Source of the DNA: Bartonella elizabethae F9251 = ATCC 49927
Lineage (GTDB): Bacteria; Pseudomonadota; Alphaproteobacteria; Rhizobiales; Rhizobiaceae
Direction: 5' to 3'
NCBI RefSeq assembly: GCF_000518165.1
Contig: NZ_JADB01000014.1
Coordinates: 1-39,607, forward strand
DNA length: 39,607 nt
Made by a program: the position numbers and the translations under genes. The number at the start of each line of letters is the position of its first letter. Within the stretch, counting starts at the first letter, position 1. Shown here piece by piece: positions 19,875-28,486 of the stretch. The notes under the pieces were generated by a model, which worked only from the letters and a program-made list of their open reading frames with translations, made no database searches and was not told the DNA's origin.

Positions 19875-20068
19875 ACACTCTTTAGGCAATTTTTCTTTCA
19901 AAACCCCACTGTTATCAAGATGATATCTTAGTGTCTTGAGAAAAAGAGTTTTACAATCCGACTTTACAACTTTTCAAAGTCTTTCAAACGATATTTTTAT
20001 CTATCGTGGATCCCTTGATGACATCAAAACTTGAAAAAACCAACAAGGAAAATGGGCTGTAATTTCAA

Positions 20069-20300
20069 TTGACGATTGAAAGCTATTGCCTTAAGGTCTG
20101 GTCAGTATACACGGCGGTCAGGGGGGCAAATTCAAACATTAAATCCTACTTTGCAAATATACTTCCGGGACTCTTGTTATGTCCAAGTGCATTTTACGCA
20201 CTAAAAGCAAGAGGCTGACTCGGTTTCAGCACTTCCAGATCCCGGAAGTCTCCAAATCCTGAAAGTTGAATGCCGAGGGTGCTTGCACCTGAAAGGCGTG
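20069..20300 (+). ncRNA. Brt-like RNA, copy 1
   Basis: A possible promoter is TTGACG (20069-20074), 17 bases, TAAGGT. The predicted fold is ACTTCCGGGA (20161-20170) with TCCCGGAAGT (20240-20249), ten perfect pairs, enclosing CTCTTG / CAAGAG (20171-20176, 20208-20213) and an apical AGTGC / GCACT. A second hairpin GGGTGC / GCACC lies near 20277-20288. Assignment to the Bartonella Brt RNA family rests on my recollection of that family's setting (about 200 nt, next to an XRE-type protein). Confidence 0.6.
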
Positions 20301-20402
20301 AGTATAAGCCCAATATCCAGATTTTAATGACATTTCTATAGGCTAATCTATAAGCTAAAAAATGCACTTTGATTTGCTTGAAATAAGCAATTTGAATTTC
20401 AA

Positions 20403-20634
20403 TTGACGATTGAAAGCTATTGCCTTAAGGTCTGGTCAGTATACACGGCGGTCAGGGGGGCAAATTCAAACATTAAATCCCACTTTGCAAATATACTTCC
20501 GGGACTCTTGTCATGTCCAAGTGCGTTTTACGCACTAAAAGCAAGAGGCTGATTCGATGTCAGCACTTCCAGATCCCGGAAGTCCCCAAATCCTGAAAGT
20601 TGAATGCCGAGGGTGCTTGCACCTGAAAGGCGTG
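20403..20634 (+). ncRNA. Brt-like RNA, copy 2
   Basis: Same elements as copy 1, 334 bases downstream, with a few substitutions. One of them, A to G in the apical loop, gives AGTGCG / CGCACT and so adds a base pair to the apical stem. Confidence 0.6.
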
Positions 20635-20736
20635 AGTATAAGCCCAATATCCAGATTTTAATGACATTTCTATAGGCTAATCTATAAGCTAAAAAATGCA
20701 CTTTGATTTGCTTGAAATAAGCAATTTGAATTTCAA

Positions 20737-20765
20737 TTGACGACTGAAAGCAATTGCCTTATGAA
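20737..20765 (+). promoter_or_regulatory. Candidate promoter of the xre leader (copy 3)
   Basis: TTGACG (20737-20742), 17-base spacer, TATGAA (20760-20765). The -35 box is kept in all three copies; the -10 is weaker in copies 1 and 2 (TAAGGT). Confidence 0.4.
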
Positions 20766-20771
20766 TAAAGC

Positions 20772-20990
20772 TTGTGTTTTTGGTCGTATACGCGACGATC
20801 AAATAGGGTCTGGAAGCCCGAAAAACTCAAACTAGAAATAAAACCGCTTTTTGCGGGTATCCCGGAATTTCCGGGGGCTCTTGTTATGTCCAAGTGCATC
20901 TTACGCACTAAAAGCAAGAGGCTGTTTTGAGTCAGCACTTCCAGACCCCGGATACCAATGCGAGGGCGCTCGCAACCGGAGGGGAAACAA
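20772..20990 (+). ncRNA. Brt-like leader RNA of the xre/trp regulator (copy 3)
   Basis: About 220 nt from the inferred start to the regulator's GTG. TCCGGGG (20870-20876) can pair with CCCCGGA (20946-20952), enclosing CTCTTG / CAAGAG (20878-20883, 20915-20920) and AGTGC / GCACT. The same TCCGGG can instead pair with CCCGGA at 20861-20866. GCGAG / CTCGC (20960-20973) forms a hairpin just before the Shine-Dalgarno. This matches the arrangement I recall for Bartonella Brt RNAs, which lie directly upstream of the DNA-binding protein Trp. Confidence 0.68.
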
Positions 20991-20991
20991 A

Positions 20992-21372
20992 GTGCAAGCT
21001 AAAAATTCACATTCTTACGACATTTCTTTAGGCCAAAAAATTCGCTTCAGAAGAAATATGATGGGGTTTTCTCAAAAACAATTAGGAAGTCATTTGGGCG
21101 TAACGTTTCAACAAATCCAAAAATATGAAAAAGGTTTAAATCGTGTGAGCGCAGCACGTTTACAGGAAATTGCTGATGTACTGGGTGTTCCCGTTTCCTT
21201 CTTTTACGCTGATTGCACAAAAAAAGAAGAGACTTCCTCGCATTGTGATGACAGAATATCAAGTAAAGCAGAATATTTACTTTTAAAAAATTTCAGAGAG
21301 CTTACCCGCAAAAAACAAAGAGCAATTTTGCAGTTGATTTCTGATGAAAAAAACAGCCCCTTATTTTTATGA
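20992..21372 (+). CDS. XRE-family helix-turn-helix regulator (Trp-like)
   Basis: 126 residues from GTG 20992, which has GGAGGGG (20978-20984) seven bases upstream. A longer frame from 20851 would translate through the structured leader and is rejected. The XRE helix-turn-helix covers about residues 14-73 (SLGQKIRFRRNMMGFSQKQL then GVTFQQIQKYEKGLNRVSAA), with the rhizobial-type IADVLGVPVSFFYAD end; the C-terminal 50 residues are charged and helical. In B. henselae such proteins are reported, from memory, to act with Brt RNAs on the adhesin gene badA; the target here is unknown. Confidence 0.85.
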   Translation: MQAKNSHSYDISLGQKIRFRRNMMGFSQKQLGSHLGVTFQQIQKYEKGLNRVSAARLQEIADVLGVPVSFFYADCTKKEETSSHCDDRISSKAEYLLLKNFRELTRKKQRAILQLISDEKNSPLFL

Positions 21373-21872
21373 ATTTACTGAAAAGCCCTCAACTGTTCTG
21401 AAGCACATTGAAAAACATTTTAACTGTCTCCGCGCCAAAAGACGAAGATTTTTATCCAGTCTGGAAACAGTCTGAATAGAAATTTTTGTCTTTAGAGAGA
21501 GGGAAGAAATCAAATAATTGGACACTTAACAGATAAAAGACAAAAAAATTTCCCAAGGCGATGCGCCATACCATCTTTTAAAAATTCAAAAGTGTAAAGA
21601 GAAACAATTGACAGAAGAGAAAAAATTCACTTAAGTGCTCTCGCAAAGAGATGAAGAATTCGCATAAAATATTCAATTTTTTTCACTTCTGAAAGATTAA
21701 AAAAGACAATATTATTTGCAATACAATACTTTATTGTGCTGACAATTCTGATTGCTATGCACAACATGGGATTTGTTGAAGATATAATTTAATGATGTTC
21801 CTTGACCAACTCATTCTCTCCTGAGTATAGCGCGGGGAATAAACGTGGAGAGACACGAAGGAGTATAGAACA
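21373..21872. other. Spacer before asd
   Basis: 500 bases without a gene. It must contain the asd promoter; GAAGGAG directly before 21873 is the asd ribosome binding site. No terminator hairpin for the xre gene was found. Confidence 0.55.
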
Positions 21873-22904
21873 ATGAGTTTTAAAGTTGCCATTGTCGGCG
21901 CAACAGGAAATGTCGGTCGTGAAATGCTTACAATTTTAGAAGAGCGTGGTTTTCCTGCGCATGAAATTGTTCCTCTGGCATCACGACGCTCATTAGGACA
22001 AGAAGTTTCTTATGGAGACAAAACGTTAAAAGTAAAAGCTCTGGATACGTATGATTTTTCTGACACAGATTTGTGTCTTATGTCTGCGGGAGGCAGCATT
22101 TCCAAAGAATATGCTCCTAAAATCGCGGCAGCAGACTGTGTCGTTATCGACAATTCCTCTACATGGCGCTATGATGCCAATGTTCCGTTGATTGTCCCTG
22201 AAGTCAACGCTGAAGCTATAAGTGCCTTTTCTAAGCGTAATATTATTGCCAATCCCAATTGTTCAACAATTCAACTGGTCTTAGCTTTAAAACCTCTCCA
22301 TGATGCTGCTATCATTAAACGGGTTGTTGTCTCTACATATCAATCCGTCTCTGGAGCTGGTAAAGAAGGAATGGACGAACTTTTCGAACAATCACGCGCT
22401 GTGTTTGTTGCAGATCCCATTACATCAAAAAAATTCACTAAACGCATTGCCTTTAATGTCATTCCCCATATCGATGTTTTCATGGAAGATGGTTATACAA
22501 AAGAAGAATGGAAAATGACGGCTGAAACGAAGAAAATACTTGATCCGAAAATTAAACTCACAGCCACGGCTGTTCGGGTTCCTGTCTTTATCGGGCATGC
22601 AGAAGCCGTCCATGTTGAATTTGAAAAACCACTCAGCGTATCTGAAGCACAAGCGCTCTTCCGCGATGCCCCTGGTTGTCAACTTATCGATAAACACGAA
22701 GATGGTGGCTATACCACGCCTTATGAATGTACAGGAGAAGATGACACCTTTATTAGCCGTGTTCGTGAAGATATCACCGTTGAAAATGGTTTGGCTTTCT
22801 GGGTTGTCGCCGATAATTTAAGAAAAGGCGCCGCATTAAATGCTGTTCAAATTGCTGAATTGCTCATTTCTCGTAATTTGATAAAGCCTAAGTCTGCCAA
22901 TTAA
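21873..22904 (+). CDS. asd: Aspartate-semialdehyde dehydrogenase
   Basis: NADPH-dependent reduction of aspartyl phosphate to aspartate semialdehyde, the branch point to lysine/diaminopimelate, threonine and methionine. 343 residues. The Rossmann motif VAIVGATGNVGREML opens the protein, the catalytic Cys is in NPNCSTIQLV, and the substrate-binding region includes GHAEAVHVEFEKP with the conserved His. ATG 21873 has GAAGGAG upstream. Confidence 0.97.
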   Translation: MSFKVAIVGATGNVGREMLTILEERGFPAHEIVPLASRRSLGQEVSYGDKTLKVKALDTYDFSDTDLCLMSAGGSISKEYAPKIAAADCVVIDNSSTWRYDANVPLIVPEVNAEAISAFSKRNIIANPNCSTIQLVLALKPLHDAAIIKRVVVSTYQSVSGAGKEGMDELFEQSRAVFVADPITSKKFTKRIAFNVIPHIDVFMEDGYTKEEWKMTAETKKILDPKIKLTATAVRVPVFIGHAEAVHVEFEKPLSVSEAQALFRDAPGCQLIDKHEDGGYTTPYECTGEDDTFISRVREDITVENGLAFWVVADNLRKGAALNAVQIAELLISRNLIKPKSAN

Positions 22905-22932
22905 CGCCCTATCTAAAAGGACGAAGAATCTT

Positions 22933-22960
22933 AGCCGGTCTGTCAAAAGTCCGGCTTCTC
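22933..22960 (+). terminator. Probable terminator of asd
   Basis: AGCCGG (22933-22938) with CCGGCT (22951-22956), followed by TCTCTT; 28 bases past the asd stop. The stem is short and the T tract is broken. Confidence 0.5.
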
Positions 22961-23429
22961 TTCAAAAACAATCTTCCCTTACTGGGGATTTATATCATCA
23001 CCCTAAAAGACAACCATACGGAGCATTGACGAATTCTACTCTTAAACATCCTTGAACCCCTCATCACCTTAAAAAACGAAGATCTCTACCTGCATTGCTC
23101 TTGAACACAATCGCACTTTTTACCCAGTTTATACCGATCACCATCCTCATGCCGCCTTACGACACAATAGGATAAGGACAACAAGCTTCTCACCATTCTC
23201 TTAAAAAAAAATTCAGCTTTAATAAATTCCATCAAACATTATCCTGAAGGACAGTATCTCGAGGCGTTGATAAATTTCACCCTAAATATTCTTAACTCTC
23301 GCCACCTTAAGTTATCTCTCTCCACCTTGATGCTATTTTATGGGATAATAGGATCAGCAGCATAAAGCATTTTTTGCTTCATACTGCCATCTTTTCTGTC
23401 ATTCCCGTTATGATGTTAGTTTTTTATCC
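22961..23429. repeat. Spacer with a degenerate direct duplication of about 241 bases
   Basis: The stretch starting GACAACCATACGGAGCATTG (23009) aligns loosely with GACAGTATCTCGAGGCGTTG (23250). Later blocks also match in order (CAATAGGATAAGGAC… against ATAATAGGATCAGCAG…). No open frame survives in either half. Confidence 0.4.
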
Positions 23430-24077
23430 TTATCGAGCAGGATAGGTCACAACACGGTAACGCGTTTCATTGCGTTCAAAATTTTTGTCATTAACCTTAT
23501 CCGGAAAGAAGGGATTATAAGCATTGACGTGTTTTACAGAAACTTCTTGTGCCTTTGGCGAAGGATTAAAAATTGTCCGTTCATCTCTTTTTTTGACTCC
23601 TGTTGAATCAATAATCACATCTGTTCTGTACAGTTTTTGCATGTTTTTTGGTGTTTTTTGCACCGCTGGAAGAGCTTTTAAATCAGAAACAATCTGTTTT
23701 ACTTTTTCTTTTTTTACTTTTGGCGATTTTATCATGGAATTTGATTTTACCGGCACCTTTTTAAAAGCAATGGTAGGAACATTAGCAACGTTGACATAAC
23801 GTGCAGATGCCCAACCAACTTTTCCATGATACCCAAGAGAACACCAAGTTTTATTGGATAAGCAGCCATAAATTTGCACTTTTGCGCCCACTGGAACCGT
23901 TGTGATCACTTTATAAGCTGTCGCAGGACCTGTGCGTAACGATACCTGACCTGATGCAACACGAGCAACGTTTCCAGCAATAGCCCCCGCTTGCGCGTGA
24001 GAAGCAGTCACAGCCACCCCTGATGCTCCCAAAGCCCATAAGATCATTGTCGTTGATAAAAGATTCTTTCTTAACAT
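23430..24077 (-). CDS. Exported SH3-domain protein
   Basis: 215 residues. An N-terminal signal peptide (about residues 1-29, ending SHAQA) is followed by a bacterial SH3 domain at about 36-95: VSLRTGPATAYKVITTVPVG, then VQIYGCLSNKTWCSLGYHGKVGWASARYV. Such domains in exported proteins usually bind cell-wall peptides. The C-terminal half is Lys-rich and likely disordered. GAGGAAGAAA precedes the start. The cell-wall function is inferred from the domain. Confidence 0.85.
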   Translation of the reverse strand: MLRKNLLSTTMILWALGASGVAVTASHAQAGAIAGNVARVASGQVSLRTGPATAYKVITTVPVGAKVQIYGCLSNKTWCSLGYHGKVGWASARYVNVANVPTIAFKKVPVKSNSMIKSPKVKKEKVKQIVSDLKALPAVQKTPKNMQKLYRTDVIIDSTGVKKRDERTIFNPSPKAQEVSVKHVNAYNPFFPDKVNDKNFERNETRYRVVTYPAR

Positions 24078-24594
24078 TATTTTTCTTCCTCTCTAATCTG
24101 TGAAGGACAAATTTTTCACCTTTGCAAAAATTTGCCGCATTTAAGTCTAGTAATCATCACTCTTTGTTTTTCCCCAAACGCCCCCAGCCCCATTGCAACC
24201 AGATCTCTCTTTGTCCCCTCCACCCCCTCTCCACAAATACAGTCTTTTGATTTTGATTGCGCAGTATGTCGCTCATAAATTGACCGCTAAAACATCATCT
24301 GATTGCTTGGCTCTTTAGCCAATCGTCTCTTAAAGAAGTTTTTAAAGCGACATTGGTTCCCTCAACAAATCATTACAATAGATGAATTGATTGCCTAAAT
24401 TTCAGAGAATTGCTATGAACCAATAATGATGTTTCCCCAAACTGCGGAACATAAAGAAAAAAGAATATTCTTTTTTAAAATAAAAGTGATTGAATATTCT
24501 CTAAAGCTTGTATAACCTTAAATTTCCTTAAAAAAATATAAAGAATATTGAAGCTTTCCTCGAAAAATCTCTTGGAAAAGAAAGTTAAAAGCAC
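24078..24594. other. Spacer between the SH3 gene and metQ
   Basis: 517 bases without a gene. It contains the GAATATTC palindromes noted separately. I looked for SAM riboswitch landmarks in front of metQ and found none. Confidence 0.6.
24472..24500. promoter_or_regulatory. Paired GAATATTC palindromes upstream of metQ
   Basis: AGAATATTCT (24472-24481) is a perfect 10-base palindrome. TGAATATTCT (24491-24500) repeats its core 19 bases further on, and AGAATATTG at 24542 is a weaker third copy. The spacing of about two helical turns suggests an operator for a dimeric regulator, but AT-rich DNA makes such words fairly common. Confidence 0.35.
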
Positions 24595-25413
24595 ATGACA
24601 TTAAAATTTTTTTCTCGCAGTCAGGTTATAGGATTATTCCTCTCTCTCTTTACCCTTTTTTTGTCTACTGCTTTTTCCATGGCCGCAGACAAATCAAAAA
24701 TCAAACTTGGTGTCATGGAAGGACACGAAGCCACTGTTTGGCAAGTCGCTGCAGAGCAAGCTAAAAAAGCTGGTTTAGAAATTGAGCTGGTTTATTTTTC
24801 TGATTACACTTTGCCCAACGATGCTGTTAATGCGGGAGAGATTGATGCCAATGCTTTTCAACACACGCCTTATCTTAAAAACCAAATGGAACAGCGCGGT
24901 TATAAACTTTCAGTTGTAGGGTACACATTTATTGCCCCAATCGGTGTCTATTCCCACAAAATTAAAGATTTAAAGGACCTGCGTGATGGTGCACATGTTG
25001 GCATTCCTAATGATCCATCCAACGGTGGAAGAGCCCTTCTCCTTCTCAATTCTTTAGGTCTTATTCAATTAAAAGACCCTCATGATATTCTTGCCTCCCC
25101 ACTGGATATTATTGAAAATCCTAAAAACGTGCAAATTCGTGAACTTGATGCCGGCATGTTAGGGCGAGCTATTGATGATTTTGATATTGCCGTTATCAAT
25201 ACAAATTGGGCTTTGGTTTCTGGACTAGACTTGCAAAAAGATGTTGTCGCATGGGAAAACGCAGAAAATAATCCCTATACCAATATCATTGTTGTGCGGA
25301 CCAGCGACAAAGATGAACCATGGGTCAAAAAATTAGTTGCTGCCTACAATAGCGAGCCTGTTCGTGCAAAAATCAAAGAGATTTTTGGTCCAGCAGCACA
25401 AACATCTTGGTAA
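24595..25413 (+). CDS. metQ: Methionine ABC transporter substrate-binding protein (NlpA family)
   Basis: Binds D/L-methionine for import; 272 residues. A signal peptide covers roughly 1-30 (…FLSTAFSMAA). The mature part begins IKLGVMEGHEATVW, followed by FSDYTLPNDAVNAGEIDANAFQHTPYL, the family signature, and AVINTNWAL. There is no lipobox Cys, so the protein should be periplasmic and soluble, unlike E. coli MetQ. It is the first gene of the metQNI order. Confidence 0.92.
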   Translation: MTLKFFSRSQVIGLFLSLFTLFLSTAFSMAADKSKIKLGVMEGHEATVWQVAAEQAKKAGLEIELVYFSDYTLPNDAVNAGEIDANAFQHTPYLKNQMEQRGYKLSVVGYTFIAPIGVYSHKIKDLKDLRDGAHVGIPNDPSNGGRALLLLNSLGLIQLKDPHDILASPLDIIENPKNVQIRELDAGMLGRAIDDFDIAVINTNWALVSGLDLQKDVVAWENAENNPYTNIIVVRTSDKDEPWVKKLVAAYNSEPVRAKIKEIFGPAAQTSW

Positions 25414-25461
25414 TTATACCCCATATTCTCGTCGTTTTGCTAAACATTCTGGTAATTTTAA

Positions 25462-26496
25462 ATGGAAAAAAATGCCCTCATTTCCTTAAAAAATGTCAGC
25501 CGTTGTTTTAACAAAACGGCGGGCAATCCAGCGGTTGATAATTTATCTCTTGATATCCATACCGGTGAAATCCTTGGTATTATTGGTCGTAGTGGAGCAG
25601 GAAAATCAACACTTATTCGCTGTTTAAACGGATTAGAAAAAATTGATACCGGCTCTCTTTTTTTTGAAGGCGTCAATATTTCCAATCTATCAGAGACAGA
25701 ATGGGCACCTTACCGTCAACGGATTGGGATGATTTTTCAACATTTCAATCTTCTCTCATCGCAAAAGGTGATTGATAACATTGCATTACCGCTCAAATTA
25801 AGTGGTGTAAACAAAAAACAGCGCAACAAACATGCCCTTGAGCTTATTGAATTAGTCGGATTATGGGGGAAAGAATATTGTTATCCAGCAGAATTGTCTG
25901 GAGGGCAAAAACAACGCGTTGGTATTGCCCGAGCGCTCGCCGCTAATCCTAAAATATTGTTATCAGATGAAGCAACCTCTGCTCTTGATCCTGAAACAAC
26001 ACAATCTATTCTTGAACTTCTTGCCGATATTAACAACCGCCTCAATCTCACAATTGTGCTTATTACCCACGAAATGGAAGTAGTACGCACAATTGCGCAT
26101 CGCGTTGTTGTTCTCAATCAAGGGCGCATTGTGGAAGAAGGACGTGTAAAAGATATTTTTACATCTCCACAAGAAGAAACAACCATTGCCATGCTTAAAC
26201 TTGTTACGCCACAACTTCCTGAAAAATATGCAAAAAATCTTAAACCCATCGGCCAAGAAGCTGTTATTGAAATAAATATTGCCGGTGAAATTGCCCAACA
26301 GCCTTTTCTCCATCTTCTGGAAGATGAAAGCGGTTTAAGAGCACGTATTCTCCACGGAGGCATTGATACAGTCCAAGGGGAAACCATCGGGCGTCTCTTC
26401 TTATGCCTTCCTGCTCAAGATCAAGAAGCTTTTAAAAAAGCCGTTCAATGGTTAACCGAAAAGGGACGATATTGCGAGGTTTTAGGTTATGTTTAA
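25462..26496 (+). CDS. metN: Methionine ABC transporter ATP-binding protein
   Basis: 344 residues. Walker A is GRSGAGKSTL, the ABC signature is LSGGQKQRVGIARALA, and Walker B is ILLSDEATSALDPET, with the H-loop in LITHEMEV. The C-terminal 75 residues form a NIL domain, the methionine-sensing regulatory domain of this transporter. It overlaps metI by eight bases, so the two subunits are translationally coupled. Confidence 0.96.
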   Translation: MEKNALISLKNVSRCFNKTAGNPAVDNLSLDIHTGEILGIIGRSGAGKSTLIRCLNGLEKIDTGSLFFEGVNISNLSETEWAPYRQRIGMIFQHFNLLSSQKVIDNIALPLKLSGVNKKQRNKHALELIELVGLWGKEYCYPAELSGGQKQRVGIARALAANPKILLSDEATSALDPETTQSILELLADINNRLNLTIVLITHEMEVVRTIAHRVVVLNQGRIVEEGRVKDIFTSPQEETTIAMLKLVTPQLPEKYAKNLKPIGQEAVIEINIAGEIAQQPFLHLLEDESGLRARILHGGIDTVQGETIGRLFLCLPAQDQEAFKKAVQWLTEKGRYCEVLGYV

Positions 26497-27148
26497 TGTT
26501 TTATCTCATGAACTTCCCAATGCCTTTTTTGACACAATCTTGATGACGATAAGTGCTTCTTTGATGGCGCTTATTATAGGGCTTCCCCTTGGTCTGCTTC
26601 TTCACACAACAGCACGTGGCGGAATCTTTGCTTCATCTCTTATCAATCGCCCTTTAAGCATCATCGTTGACAGTATTCGTGCCATTCCTTTTATTATTCT
26701 TGCATTTTATCTTCTTCCCGTTACCCGTATCGTGGTAGGAAGAGGGGTGGGAATGTCTTCTGTTATTTTTGTTCTCACCATTTCAGCTATTCCTTTTTAT
26801 GCACGCATGGCCGAACTCTCTTTTAAAACCGTTGAAAACGGTCTCATTGAAGCGATCCGCTCTATGGGAGCAAGCCGTCTTCAAATCATCAGATATGTTC
26901 TCATTCCGGAAGCCCTCCCTAGCCTGATTACAGGTTTTACAGTCATGGTCATTTCTCTGATAGGCGCCACCTCACTTGCCGGATATCTTGGTGGAGGCGG
27001 TTTAGGAGACATGGCAATTCGCTATGGCTATCAACGCTATAATACCTTCATCATGACCATTGTCATCCTTCTTTTAATTATGCTCAATATCATAACCCAG
27101 TGGACTTCTGATAAAATCGTACAAAAACTTGATAAAACAAAGCATTAA
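26489..27148 (+). CDS. metI: Methionine ABC transporter permease
   Basis: 219 residues with five hydrophobic helices. The EAA loop that contacts MetN is GLIEAIRSMGASRLQIIRYV. SLIGATSLAGYLGGGGLGDMA is typical of MetI. The start overlaps the end of metN. No clear terminator follows. Confidence 0.95.
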   Translation: MFNVLSHELPNAFFDTILMTISASLMALIIGLPLGLLLHTTARGGIFASSLINRPLSIIVDSIRAIPFIILAFYLLPVTRIVVGRGVGMSSVIFVLTISAIPFYARMAELSFKTVENGLIEAIRSMGASRLQIIRYVLIPEALPSLITGFTVMVISLIGATSLAGYLGGGGLGDMAIRYGYQRYNTFIMTIVILLLIMLNIITQWTSDKIVQKLDKTKH

Positions 27149-27559
27149 AAGACTGAAGATTTCACACACCAGCTTTATCATCCTCTTTACCACTTCCAAA
27201 GTGAAACCACCTCCCCAGTACACTCATTGGTGATCGAAAGCATTCATTTTAAAAAAACAAGCATTTTTTCTCTTATCTTAAACAGTTTTATCGATATAAG
27301 CTCCCATTTTGTAATCAAGTAAATAGTTTGAATATCTTCAATATAAAAGGATATTAAATGAAAGCTCTTACAACATTCAAAGCTCTCTCTCTCACCGTAA
27401 AAATGATAAATGACCATGTTAAATCACTCTATTGATCACAATCCAATCATAATACCCCATCAAAACAGTCGAGCAGAAAGAACAACCCGCTATGACGAGG
27501 AAAGCTATAAAACCTCCACCATAATACCATAATTATGCCAGATCACTCTTAATGTATTG

Positions 27560-27780
27560 AGTGTTGTCTCCCAAAGCCTTAGATAAAAAACAGGAACATC
27601 TCGCCAATTCATTGCTAATCTATTCATGGTTTTATAACATTCTTTTCTTAAACAAGGTTTGTGCTTTAACAGCGACCTGTCAATCAACATCTAGACCGAA
27701 TGCCACAGCATATTTGAAACACAGATTGAGTGGGATAAAAGTTCTAAACACTGTTCCTACTGTTATACCAAAGTGCAAGC
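27560..27780 (+). pseudogene. Gene remnant B, paralogous to the remnant at 13.3-13.4 kb
   Basis: The plus-strand frame contains CALTATCQSTSRPNATAYLK, aligning with the minus-strand remnant A. The upstream DNA aligns as well, including TTTTAT and TGTGCTTTA blocks in order. The reading frame loses similarity after about 45 codons. No start codon with a ribosome binding site. Confidence 0.6.
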
Positions 27781-28087
27781 GAGTGCATTGCAGATCTGTC
27801 AAGCATAATTTCTAAAACCAGCTCATTTGAAAAGAATATTAAGATGTAAAAGTATCAACCAATTTCCATCTTTACCATCATTCTTGAGTTCGGCATTAAG
27901 GCTTTCAAAAATGCCTCACGCAATATTCTTCAAATAATGAAGATTGCGCATTATCTCATACTTTTATCTATCGCGTTTTTAATGAATCACAACCTGCTCG
28001 TAAAACAGAATGCCCCAAACGGAATAGGCTTGGCACACATCTTCATACGCTTTTAAAAATACATCAAGGTTCTCACGTCCATTTTCC

Positions 28088-28408
28088 ATTTCGCAACAGC
28101 AGCCGTAAACGGTATAATAACCAATCCATTGCCCCCTCATCTTGACGCTTCATAAAAGAGAAAACCGTTACCATCCGACACTTTGCCAGCATCCAATGTT
28201 GTACCCCACTACCCTTAATACTTGAGATGGTTCAAAGACATAGCTTGTCTGTACAGTTTCAGTCCACATAGATGCCCCCGCTTTTAAACGTGCAACTGAG
28301 TGGTTCTAATTGTTTCAACATGGAATGCGTTTAAAATGAGAAAATCTTACGATATTCTGGAGTCGAATTCAGGATGAATGATACGATATTATACTTATAA
28401 ATCAATAT
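28088..28408. repeat. Degenerate intergenic repeat, family R, copy 2
   Basis: CATCTTGACGCTTCATAAAA at 28138 is identical to the start of copy 3 at 33.9 kb. Blocks CCAATGTTG, GAGATGGTTC, CTGTACAGTTTCA and TATAAATCAATAT follow in the same order. About 50 bases before the shared start also align between copies 2 and 3 (TTTCGCAAC… against TTTCGCGAC…). Confidence 0.7.
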
Positions 28409-28486
28409 ATTATCAATTTTATCGTCGATAAAAAATTCTCATAAAATCGTATGAAAATTCTTATTAAATAAAGCTCGCAAATCATC

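Larger units (their letters stand above)
20061..20728 (+). repeat. Two extra copies of a 334-bp regulatory leader, in tandem
   Basis: Copy 1 (20061-20394) and copy 2 (20395-20728) are nearly identical; the period of 334 bases is exact, measured at AATTTCAATTGACG. The unit is homologous to the sequence from 20729 into the xre gene: leader plus the first codons of the regulator. In copies 1 and 2 the coding remnant is only GTGAGTATAAGC…TTTTAA, about nine codons, and the Shine-Dalgarno is altered. They therefore carry the RNA part without a full regulator. Confidence 0.93.
27149..28486. other. 1.3-kb spacer of decayed sequence
   Basis: No intact gene on either strand. It contains remnant B (27560-27780) and a family R repeat (about 28088-28408). 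Short open fragments on the minus strand across 27500-28100 read as broken protein-like text with several frameshifts and stops. Confidence 0.6.

Noticed and set aside
20040-20740. CRISPR array or IS element in the repeat region
   Set aside because: Units are 334 bp and contiguous without spacers, and there is no transposase or terminal inverted repeats; they match the neighbouring leader.
20851-20991. N-terminal extension of the xre regulator (47 extra codons)
   Set aside because: It runs through the structured leader, has no ribosome binding site, and GTG 20992 has a strong GGAGGGG at the right distance.
24100-24594. SAM-II riboswitch before metQ
   Set aside because: I could not find its conserved pseudoknot segments; the region is simple AT-rich DNA.
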